Source of the DNA: Selenomonadaceae bacterium UBA2897
Lineage (GTDB): Bacteria > Bacillota > Negativicutes > Selenomonadales > Selenomonadaceae
DNA: 36,244 nt
Direction: 5' to 3'
NCBI GenBank assembly: GCA_002350105.1
Contig: DEDT01000048.1
Coordinates: 1-36,244 of the forward strand
The position numbers and the translations under genes are program-made. Positions 1 through 7,700 of the stretch are shown here, piece by piece (position 1 is the stretch's first letter; each line of letters begins with the position of its first letter). A model generated the notes under the pieces. The model ran no database searches and was not told where the DNA came from. It saw nothing but the letters and a program-made list of their open reading frames with translations.

Positions 1-14
1 TTTCGGGACGAGCG

Positions 15-23
15 TGATATAAT
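15..23 (+). promoter_or_regulatory. Extended -10 promoter element upstream of sepF
   Basis: A perfect TATAAT lies at 18-23, preceded by TGA, which gives the TGn extended -10 form. Any -35 box would fall at or beyond the window edge. The element is about 85 bases upstream of the sepF start and is the likely promoter for it. Confidence 0.5.
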
Positions 24-109
24 GGTAGCATGGATTAGTTGGAAAGAAATCGTGTTTCTATTTATTTGCACGCAGTTATACGGGATTGGCGTTGGAAGGA
101 CGAGATGGT

Positions 110-694
110 ATGGAGTTTGTAGACAAGGTCATGGCAAAGATTGACAAAATCACGGGGGTTTTGATGCCGCCATCGGAGTCCGGTGAGCCGGATCCGGCTG
201 CAAAACAGACGCTGAGCGGCGCAAGCGTACAGGCGCAGGCCGCGCCGAAGGCCGAAATTATCGGTGAAGTGAAAGTCGCTAACGGCGAATCCATTCCTAT
301 CTATGATGATACTCCGGGTGGAACTGAGGTACATTCTTCAGGCAGGAACGCGCGCAATTATCGCCGTTTTGGCGGTTTCAACAAGAGCGAGCGTCCGCAT
401 CTCACGGTGCATACGACCGAGGTTGCATATCTCGATGTGCAGGTCTTCAATCCCACGAGCTTCGATCAGGTCAAGCAGGCCGCAGACGATATCCGCGGTG
501 GCCGCGTGGCCGTAGTGAACTACGAGCAGCTGGCGGGTTCGGAACAGCGCCGCATCTGCGATTTCCTCAATGGTTCCTGCTTCGCCCTGTCGGCTACGCC
601 GCTGCAGGTTGCCGAGCAGATTGTCGTGTATGTACCGCATGGTATTGAGGTCGAGAGAATCCGGGATTCGCTCGCTATGGCGATGCCGGATTAA
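110..694 (+). CDS. sepF: Cell division protein SepF
   Basis: SepF is a cytoplasmic protein that binds FtsZ filaments and tethers them to the membrane at the division septum. The 194-residue product has the family layout: a short N-terminal helix (MEFVDKVMAKIDKI) that would be the membrane-binding segment, a variable Ala/Pro-rich linker to about residue 95, and a C-terminal SepF domain (about 105-185). That domain contains the typical blocks LDVQVFNPTSFDQVKQAADDI, RVAVVNYEQL and RRICDFLNGSCFAL. I chose ATG 110 over an in-frame TTG at 86 because GGAAGGA at 93-99 is correctly placed and because the family begins with this amphipathic helix. A strong terminator follows, so the gene appears to end its transcript. 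Confidence 0.9.
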   Translation: MEFVDKVMAKIDKITGVLMPPSESGEPDPAAKQTLSGASVQAQAAPKAEIIGEVKVANGESIPIYDDTPGGTEVHSSGRNARNYRRFGGFNKSERPHLTVHTTEVAYLDVQVFNPTSFDQVKQAADDIRGGRVAVVNYEQLAGSEQRRICDFLNGSCFALSATPLQVAEQIVVYVPHGIEVERIRDSLAMAMPD

Positions 695-723
695 TCGCTG
701 CCGTAAGTGAATTGTGATGATAG

Positions 724-759
724 GAGCCGGGCAGTCATATAGATTGCCCGGCTCTTTTT
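724..759 (+). terminator. Intrinsic terminator after sepF
   Basis: GAGCCGGGCA (724-733) pairs perfectly with TGCCCGGCTC (745-754) around an 11-nt loop and is followed by five T residues. Confidence 0.93.
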
Positions 760-808
760 CATGGATATTTTCTATTTTACTGCGTTATGCAGGAGGGAGT
801 CTTTTTTC

Positions 809-2263
809 ATGGTAAAGAATAGTGCCATCATCGATGGTGTCCTCGCCGAGTTCGAGCCGCTGACGCGCATTCCGCGTCCGTCCGGTCACGAGAAGGCCGT
901 CAGTGATTATCTGAAAAAATATCTGACGGACGCCGGCTTCACGGTCGTACAGGATAAGGTCAATAATATCATCGCGGACAAGCCGGCGACACCTGGCTAC
1001 GAGCAGGCACCGCGTACGATTTTGCAGGGCCATATGGATATGGTCTGCGTGGCTGAGGAAGGCGTGAAGTTCGACCCGCAGCACGACGCCATCAAGCTGC
1101 ACCGTACGGACGAGTACCTCGAGGCTGTAGGCACGAGCCTCGGCGGCGATGACGGCATCGGCGTGGCCATCGGCAGCTATATCATGAAGCATGCCAGGGA
1201 GCACGGCCCGCTGCGCCTTATCGTGACGGTGGATGAGGAGCGTGGCATGACGGGCTCCATCAACCTCGATGGCAAATACGTCAAGGACGCACAGTTCCTC
1301 ATCAACTGCGACAGCGAGAATTATGATGAGCTCACGGTCGGCAGTGCAGGTTCCGTGCATATCGATTTCTCGCGCAAGTTCACGCGCGTACCGGCTGAGG
1401 GCAAACAGGCCTGGCAGCTCTCCCTCAAGGGGCTGAAAGGCGGCCACTCCGGCGAACGCATCGGTGATGGCCGCGGCAACGCGATCCGCACGCTGGCCCA
1501 GCTGCTGCAAGGACTCGAGAAGCAGGGACACGTCGAGCTCGCTTCCTTCACGGGCGGCAAGGCACCGAACGCTATCCCGGATGCGGCCGCGGCCACGTTC
1601 GTGACGGATATGTCGTGCGCTGATCTGCAGGCGGTCATCAAGGCGGAGAAGGAGCGCTTCCTCACCATCTATGGTGGCGTTGACCCCGAAATTACGCTGG
1701 AGCTCACGGCGCTCAAAGAGACGTCGGCCAGTGTGCTGCAGGCAGATGACACGAATCGCCTGCTCACGCTGCTCACAGTGCTGCACACGGGTGTCTATGC
1801 GATGTCCACGGTTATCCCCGGCCTTATCGAGACCTCGGCGAACCTCGGCGTGCTGCAGATGGACGAGGACGAAGTGCGCGTGCAGTTCTTCCCGCGTTCG
1901 GCCATCGATGCGAAGCTCGATGAGTTCGTTGCCATGGCGGGCGAGCTCGCAGAGCTCACGGGCTTCACACTGCATGCCTCTGATAAAGCTCCGGGCTGGA
2001 AGGAGAACAAGAACAGCCGTCTCGCGAAGATCATGGCGGAGACCTTCGAGGAGCAGAACGGCAAGCCGATGAAGGTCGAGACCATCCATGCGGGCCTCGA
2101 ATGCGGCTATCACTTCATGCGCAACCCGCAGCTCGACATGGTCTCCATCGGCGTCACGACTGTGGATATCCACAGTCCGAACGAGAAGGTCATGCTCGCC
2201 ACCATCGAGCCGCAGGTCAAGCTTATCGAGACGACGTTGCAGAAGATCGCAAAACTCAAGTAA
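809..2263 (+). CDS. pepD: Aminoacyl-histidine dipeptidase PepD (M20 metallopeptidase)
   Basis: This cytoplasmic di-zinc peptidase of family M20 hydrolyses Xaa-His dipeptides such as carnosine. The 484-residue length is the usual one for PepD. The expected metal and catalytic residues are visible: GHMDMV (H75, D77), GGDDGIG (D114/D115), DEERGM (E143/E144), INCDSE (D168) and HAGLECG (H427). The dimerisation insert lies between them. I chose ATG 809 because AGGAGGG at 791-797 precedes it. A longer in-frame start at 761 falls immediately after the sepF terminator and would add residues that are not typical of the family. It is the last host gene before the prophage remnant. Confidence 0.95.
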   Translation: MVKNSAIIDGVLAEFEPLTRIPRPSGHEKAVSDYLKKYLTDAGFTVVQDKVNNIIADKPATPGYEQAPRTILQGHMDMVCVAEEGVKFDPQHDAIKLHRTDEYLEAVGTSLGGDDGIGVAIGSYIMKHAREHGPLRLIVTVDEERGMTGSINLDGKYVKDAQFLINCDSENYDELTVGSAGSVHIDFSRKFTRVPAEGKQAWQLSLKGLKGGHSGERIGDGRGNAIRTLAQLLQGLEKQGHVELASFTGGKAPNAIPDAAAATFVTDMSCADLQAVIKAEKERFLTIYGGVDPEITLELTALKETSASVLQADDTNRLLTLLTVLHTGVYAMSTVIPGLIETSANLGVLQMDEDEVRVQFFPRSAIDAKLDEFVAMAGELAELTGFTLHASDKAPGWKENKNSRLAKIMAETFEEQNGKPMKVETIHAGLECGYHFMRNPQLDMVSIGVTTVDIHSPNEKVMLATIEPQVKLIETTLQKIAKLK

Positions 2264-2435
2264 AATAATTAGGATAGCAAAGTGGCAACTTTTGTAACAT
2301 AATAACTATGTGTGGCAAAGGCTACAGCTGGCCGATGCCAATGGAGCACGGTGGCGCTGTGCTCCGTACGTTAATCGGGTAGCGTCGGGCTCTACAACCG
2401 GCGCAGGCTGGTTCACTAACGAACTCTCTACAACG

Positions 2436-2464
2436 GGCGGCTTCACACGGAGGCCGCCTTGCTT
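2436..2464 (+). terminator. Possible intrinsic terminator
   Basis: GGCGGC (2436-2441) and GCCGCC (2453-2458) form a short GC-rich hairpin followed by a T-rich stretch (TTGCTTT). It could end pepD transcription or belong to prophage DNA. The rest of 2264-2530 shows no gene I can support. Confidence 0.45.
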
Positions 2465-2471
2465 TATATAG

Positions 2472-2520
2472 ACCTCAAAAAAGCGAAGAAATTGAGGTTT
2501 AAGCAAAGACCAAACCTCAA
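2472..2520. repeat. Three alternating complementary 7-nt blocks (alternative hairpins)
   Basis: ACCTCAA occurs at 2472-2478 and again at 2514-2520, with TTGAGGT between them at 2492-2498. The middle block can pair with either neighbour. The downstream pairing extends to 9 bp (2492-2500 with 2512-2520). The arrangement lies just past the end of the predicted minus-strand RNA. Confidence 0.6.
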
Positions 2521-2529
2521 ATTTGCATA

Positions 2530-2593
2530 ACAAAAAGCGCCGAGTTGCGACCTCGACGCTCAACAGCTGGAACAGCAATCAACCTTCTAGCTG
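2530..2593 (-). ncRNA. Predicted antitoxin-like small antisense RNA
   Basis: This is a minus-strand transcription unit of about 60 nt with its own promoter (2599-2626) and intrinsic terminator. The terminator stem is 2552-2559 with 2537-2544 (8 bp, one G-U), followed on the RNA by five U from 2536-2532. The 5' part can fold as a hairpin (AGCTGT 2589-2594 with ACAGCT 2563-2568) whose 20-nt loop exposes AGAAGGUUGAUUG. That loop is the exact complement of 13 nt in the peptide gene at 2702-2714. The transcripts diverge and do not overlap, so regulation would act in trans on the neighbouring mRNA, as in Zor/Orz or TisB/IstR-type loci. The start point is inferred from promoter spacing, and the RNA has not been shown to exist. 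Confidence 0.65.
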
Positions 2594-2598
2594 TCTCT

Positions 2599-2626
2599 AT
2601 TATAACATTCCTTGCGTTTTAAGCAA
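2599..2626 (-). promoter_or_regulatory. Promoter of the antisense RNA
   Basis: On the minus strand the -35 is TTGCTT (2626-2621), the spacer is 16 nt and the -10 is a perfect TATAAT (2604-2599). It overlaps the divergent promoter at 2612-2640. Confidence 0.75.
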
Positions 2627-2640
2627 TAGGCAATTATAAT
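2612..2640 (+). promoter_or_regulatory. Promoter of the small membrane peptide
   Basis: The -35 is TTGCGT (2612-2617), the spacer is 17 nt and the -10 is a perfect TATAAT (2635-2640). The predicted start near 2647 leaves a 5' leader of about 45 nt. The core elements interleave with the minus-strand promoter, so two polymerases could not bind at once. Confidence 0.75.
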
Positions 2641-2691
2641 AAAGCGTGCTGCGGAACATTCTCTCGTGCGTAGCGGGAGGAGGTGCAACGC

Positions 2692-2775
2692 TTGGAAATA
2701 ACAATCAACCTTCTGGTGTCGGTTGTGGCAGGTGTAATTAGCTACTACATTTGCAAATGGCTTGACCGTCACTAA
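2692..2775 (+). CDS. 27-residue membrane peptide, candidate type I toxin
   Basis: The product is MEITINLLVSVVAGVISYYI followed by CKWLDRH: a short polar start, one hydrophobic helix (about residues 5-21) and a charged C-terminus. This is the architecture of small membrane-acting type I toxins and of holin-like peptides. The TTG start is supported by a strong GGGAGGAGG site at 2676-2684. The unit has its own promoter upstream and an intrinsic terminator downstream. Codons 4-8 (2702-2714) are the exact target of the divergent small RNA at 2530-2593, which would pair just after the start codon and could block initiation. From memory, similar 25-30-residue peptides ending in a KWLD-type tail occur in Firmicute genomes as hypothetical proteins. 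The toxin role is inferred. Confidence 0.75.
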   Translation: MEITINLLVSVVAGVISYYICKWLDRH

Positions 2776-2822
2776 AGCGCAGCAAAAGCCTGAAAGTCTC
2801 GTGATTGCGACTCGCGAGCATG

Positions 2823-2850
2823 GCCGCCCTTCGGGGCGGCTTTTTCTTTT
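2823..2850 (+). terminator. Intrinsic terminator of the small peptide mRNA
   Basis: GCCGCCC (2823-2829), a TTCG tetraloop and GGGCGGC (2834-2840) are followed by TTTTTCTTTT. It closes a monocistronic transcript of about 200 nt and also sits at the 3' side of the minus-strand repressor fragment. Confidence 0.92.
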
Positions 2851-2870
2851 GCTTAAAAATCATGCCTGGA

Positions 2871-3368
2871 CTACATGACCCTGCCGATGATGCGGACGGG
2901 GAGATCCTGTACCTCCTTCGGCGTGTAGGTGGTGGGCTTGTATACGGCGGCGTTGTGGCCGATGAGGGTAAGGCCAGCGGGGCTCTCATGGATCTCTTTT
3001 ACCGTGGCTTCATCGCCGTTGACCAGCACGACCGCGACCTCTCCATTTTCGACCTGTTCCTGCTTCCTCACAATGAGCGTATCGCCGTCGTGGATTGTGG
3101 GCTCCATGCTCTGGCCTGCGACGCGCAGCGCGAAGTATTCGCCGCCCCGTGCCTGCTCCTCAGATATTTCCTCCCAGTCGACGATGTTTTCCTCGGCCCA
3201 TATTGGGATACCGGCGGCCAAGTGGCCGAGGACGGGGATTTTCACGCCCTTCCTGTGCGGCCTTGCTGGCGCGGCGGACCCAGCGGGCGGGTCGTGCCTG
3301 TCCATCAAGTCAGAGCGCGTAGAACCCAACACACAGCAGATAGCATCCATCTTATCCATGCGGGGCAT
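2871..3368 (-). pseudogene. Phage S24 (CI/LexA-like) repressor, N-terminus deleted
   Basis: The surviving 165 residues carry the self-cleaving S24 peptidase domain. The Ala-Gly cleavage site is at A52-G53 (GHLAAGIP), the nucleophile Ser87 is in GQSMEP and the general-base Lys124 is in DEATVKEI. Such repressors hold a prophage silent and are inactivated by RecA-stimulated autocleavage. The sequence MPRMDKMDAICCVLGSTRSD is the last part of the usual helix-turn-helix region. Everything before it is missing, because the next bases belong to a virion gene on the opposite strand. It therefore cannot bind DNA as a normal repressor, although the protease part looks intact and an ATG at the break would permit translation. 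Confidence 0.8.
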
Positions 3369-3369
3369 T

Positions 3370-3680
3370 TTCTTACTCAGGCTTCGCAGCAGAACTATGA
3401 TTTCAACCTGCCGCCTGCCTTTAAGTATGATCAGCCGGTAAGCAAGCCTGCCGTAGCTCCGCCCGTGCAGATGACGCCCCCGGCTAATGCCTCGACGCAG
3501 CAGAAACAGACGGCCGACAACCACAACCGCGATATGCGCGATATGTACCAGCTTGCCATGCTCCAGCAGATGAACGGCAACCAGGGGCAGCAGGACGGTG
3601 GCATCCTCGGCGCGGCACAGCAGATTGCGAACGTCGGCCTCATGAAGGCCTATATGGGAAAGATGTTCCCTCAGCAGTAA
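3370..3680 (+). pseudogene. C-terminal fragment of a phage virion protein
   Basis: From about 3380 the plus strand encodes a Gln/Asn/Pro-rich tail (QNYDFNLPPAFKYDQPVSKP) ending in GLMKAYMGKMFPQQ. The same motif style recurs in the next gene (EKYNFNVGAPQFKYGQP and LTQNYDF), so both are probably related virion components. Its natural beginning is missing. The upstream open frame is only the complement of the repressor fragment, so a deletion has joined the two. The function is unknown. Confidence 0.65.
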
Positions 3681-3692
3681 GGAGGCAGGAAT

Positions 3693-4744
3693 ATGGATAC
3701 GAACGATTACTGGCGCGGCGGCTGGGCGAACAATCCTGGCCTCATGACGCAGAGCCTGCCCGGCACGCAGGCGGCCATGCTCGACCAGCGCACGCAGGGG
3801 TACTATGGCCCCGTCAACGCGCTGGCCGATATCCTCGGCGCGTATATGCAGAAGCGGAGCACGGAGGGGCTTATCTCCTATGTCTCCAAGGACCTTCCGA
3901 AGGAGCTAGATAGCCTCACGGCACCTGAGATGTCGCAGGCCGAACGTGAGAAATACAACTTCAACGTAGGCGCGCCGCAATTCAAGTACGGACAACCTAT
4001 ACAGAAGCCGTCGCCACTTACACAGAACTACGATTTCCTGCATAAGAACGGCCCGGGCATGGAGCTGAATCCTGTCATGCAGGCGGGGAATGGTGCGCCG
4101 GACGTAATGAAAGCGCTGCAGGATTTCGCGGCGATGGACCCGAACCTGCCGCAGAACCGCAGCCTCGGGTACTATAACCTAAATGACGCCGCCAAGCAGG
4201 CGGAACCGATGATCGAGAACGCCATTCAAAACTGCCTCAAGGATTACGGTGGCGCTCTGCTCACAGCTCAGCGGGCGAAAATCGACAATTACGTGCAGCA
4301 GTTGGGTGACCGTGTCAATACGTCCGCCGGGCAATATGGGCTGCTGCGCATCTTGCAGGAGTACAATATCGCCGCCCAGCAGATGGGCCAGCCGGTATTT
4401 GATACCAACCTCATCGCACAGTACATGAAGAGCCAAAAGGTCACGCTCACGAAGTCCAATGTGGGCGACTCGGTCAACTGGTATATAACCAAGGCCGATG
4501 GCGGAAGATTCGACGACGGTTCCATCATCAAGCCGGTTATGAAGGAAGCCGTGACCATGAATCCGTATCAGAAAGGCCAGTTAACCTTAAGAACCGCGGA
4601 TTTAAAGGAAAAGCAACGACATAATCTTGCAAGCGAGGCAAATGCTCGAAATCGTACCGCCGCGGCATGGTATTCTGCAACGCATAAGAGTTTGGGCGGC
4701 GGTGGCGGCGGCCATTCGGGCGGCAACTCGTCTAAAGGCGGGGC
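3693..4744 (+). CDS. Phage virion protein, N-terminal part of a frameshifted polyprotein-like gene
   Basis: The gene starts at ATG 3693 with AAGGAGG just upstream, 12 bp after the preceding fragment. It encodes about 350 meaningful residues rich in Gln, Asn, Tyr and Gly, starting MDTNDYWRGGWANNPGLM. I see no recognisable enzyme domain. It ends in a glycine-rich linker (SLGGGGGGHSGGNSSKGG). Formally the frame continues to 4886, but after about 4740 the product turns into Ser/Arg-rich sequence of the wrong-frame kind. The downstream frame, read back to 4736, continues the linker naturally as GGFTNIGGLVHDIQQHPAAL. A single missing G in the GGGG run at 4740-4743 explains this. The intact ancestor was probably one protein of over 2,200 residues. 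Confidence 0.65.
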
Positions 4745-4768
4745 GGATTCACGAATATCGGCGGCCTC

Positions 4769-7700
4769 GTGCACGATATCCAGCAGCACCCGGCCGCACT
4801 CTGGGACCGCGTCTTTATGCCCGCAACAATGGCGGAGGGGGCCTACAAGGGGGGCAGGAAGGTATATGAGAACGGCAAAGAGCTGAATACCTTCCTCAAT
4901 GATGATTCGGGCGTGCGGTTTACGCCAGAAGCCCTGGGCGAGTCCGGCGGCTATCGCCCGATCGAATCGGATTCCTCTTCCTACGGCCGCACGGTCGATG
5001 AGGCACTGGGCGATAAAGAGCCAGCGCAGGGTGCATACGAGCCCGAGCCTGAGCCTCAGCCGCGCGAAGTGAATACGGGCAGCGAGTATGATGCTGAAAT
5101 CAATCAGGCGGCGGCAGAGTATGGCGTAGACCCCGTACTCGCGCATGCCGTTGCACAGGCGGAGAGCCAGCACGGGAAGTCTACGAGCAATGTCTTTGGC
5201 GTCGATGGCGTCAGTGACCCACACCAGTCTATCCGTATTGGTGTCAAGAGCCTGAAACGGTGCATTGATGATAATGGCGGTGATGTGCGCAAGGGGCTCC
5301 GCGAGTATAACGGCAGCGATGCGGGCGGCACGCCGGACTATGACGACCGCGTGCTCAATATCGCCAACGAATACGGCGGCCTCGGGAGCGCTGGCGGCGG
5401 AGCCGGTGGCGATGCCTACAGCATAGGTGCTGGTGCCTGGATGGGCGCAGAAATGCCAAATGGCGCCAACGGCTGTGTGGATGCCGTTGTACGCATTGGC
5501 AGCTACTATGATCCTTTCCTCAAGGATGAAGCCGATAAGGGCGTAGCTTCCGTGCCGAAGCTTGTCGAGGACGCGCGTGCCGCGGGGAAACAGGTCATTG
5601 ACTTTGACCCCAACGCACTGGAAAAAGGCGATACCATCGTCTACGGGGATAATGAGCATGTCGTTGCCTATGACGGAAACGGCGGCTATGTGGGCAACTC
5701 CACGAGCCTTGGCAGGGTCGTACATGGCGGTGACTATACTCAGATGGGCGGCCTCACACCGACCAAGATTATCAAGACGAGCGACCACTCCGGCGGCGCG
5801 GCTGGTATGGCGCCCGAAATGGGGGGCAATTTCAGATCCGAAGACCCGATGGAGCGAGCCGTCGAGGAGAATGATGGCCCTGTTAAGGACATCCATGGCG
5901 AGACAATTGGCATGGATGAGGACGCCCGCAGCGGGGAACAGGATGAAGGCCAAACGACGGGCGTCAAGGAAGAACCGCAGGAGGAGCCAGCCGAGACGCC
6001 CGAGCAGGCGGCTGAGCGTGAGAAAAAATATAAGGAGCGCTACAGCGCCCTTGATCAGCAGATCGAAGTGCTCGAAGAGATGCGGCAACAGGAAATTGAT
6101 GACGAAGTCGAGCGCATGCAGCGCAACCCCGGCGGCAAGGGCGTAGACCAAGGCCTTATCGAGGATGCGGAGGGCAATACGACCCGCTGGGCACAGTCGA
6201 ACAATCCGCAATGGTATCAGGATGCCTATGCGAAACTTGGCCGCGCGCCGAAGAAATCCGAGCTTCCTGGAATCGCTGAGGAGAATTTGCTCAAGGAGCA
6301 GGAGTTCTACGAACGCGACCAGATACTAGGCAAGTTGAAAGACCTTCGCGAACAGCTCAAAAAGGACCCTGATGCCGACTACGAAAAGCTCCTCAACGGC
6401 GAGCAGGAACTGCAAAAGCCTGAAGTCAAAACAGAGGAGCACCCCAAAGAGCCGGAACCTGTCAACGCCGAAAAAAAGGGCGAGGCCACAAAAACGCTGG
6501 ATATCGGACCCGATTATCATACCGAGTCCGGCAGGCCGCTTAATGAGGCTTCCCCTGATGAATACGTTGTAAAGAATGATGGCGATAAGAATTTTGGCGT
6601 CATTACACCTGAAATATCTAAGGCCGTATACGACAAGACGGGGGAGATTCTTCCTCCTGGCAGAATCAGGTTGAAAGTCGGCAATGATGCAGAAGGGCTT
6701 ATTCATGCAAAAATCAGACATACCGCTGAAGCATTGAAGGCGGGCTATAGCTCTGTTGAGGAGCTAATTTCTGATATTGCCAGCAACTTCGACATCATTT
6801 CAAAGAAAGACCCACCGCCCAACAGGCCAGACCTCCAACCAACGTATAACCTCATCAAGCTGGGGGATAAAAGCAAAAATATCAACAATGGCATTATGCC
6901 AACATATTTAACGCTTGAATCGGATGGACATGGAACCTACAACGTGGTTACGTCTATTTTGAAGGGCGATAAATCGTTAAAACGCCAATTAAAAAATGAG
7001 CACCTGATTTATAGCCGTCCGGGCGTAGACACGGCCTTCTGGTCCAACCCAGAATCGGTTTCCCGTCCCCGCGGCGAAAATGTTGGAGCCGCCAAGGATG
7101 TTCGTCCTGCATCCGATAAATCAAGTGCTTCTACCTCTACTATACCACAAGCGGAGGCAAATGGAGCGCCTTCAGGGAAAAATAATCTTGTACAAAATGA
7201 TGCTGTCCCCGCGCGCACGAATCAGGCCGGGCTTGGCGTGCTGGAGCCGGGTGAGCCTGTACCCGACGTCAATGGCAATATGCCTGTATCTACGCTACCA
7301 AAGGCCAAAAGCAATGGCGCGTATATGGGCGAGGTCACGCGCAGGGGCATCTTCGACCGTGTACGCGAGTTGTTCGGCCCTGTACGCACGGGCCGTGTAG
7401 AAGACCGTCGCGCCCTTGGCCAGTATGACCGGGGGAGCGATGTGGCGCGCGTTGGCGAATGGGGTAATTTCGACACGATGATGCACGAGATTGGCCACAA
7501 AATTGACCAGTATCTCGGCCTTTCCAAGCGTGCAGGCAAAAAAAACCATGTTGAATTCGCCAGCGTGCTCTCGAAAAAGTACGGCGGCGATATTCCCTAC
7601 CGCCCCGATCAATACACCCCCGAGGGTATTGCCGAGTTCATGAAAACCTACGTCACCAAAGGCGATGAAGCGGCGAAAAAGGCTTTCCCGACATACTACA

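Noticed and set aside
785..2173. A 462-codon open frame on the minus strand opposite pepD
   Set aside because: Composition shadow of a GC-rich gene: no ribosome site, no family match and full overlap with a clear pepD. The same applies to the long minus-strand frames at 4568-6211 and 11381-12976.
2306..2578. A 90-codon minus-strand frame
   Set aside because: No start signal and no recognisable protein. It runs through the predicted small RNA and its terminator.
2805..3369. Plus-strand open frame leading into the virion fragment
   Set aside because: It is the complement of the S24 repressor fragment. Only the part after about 3370 is phage coding sequence in this direction.
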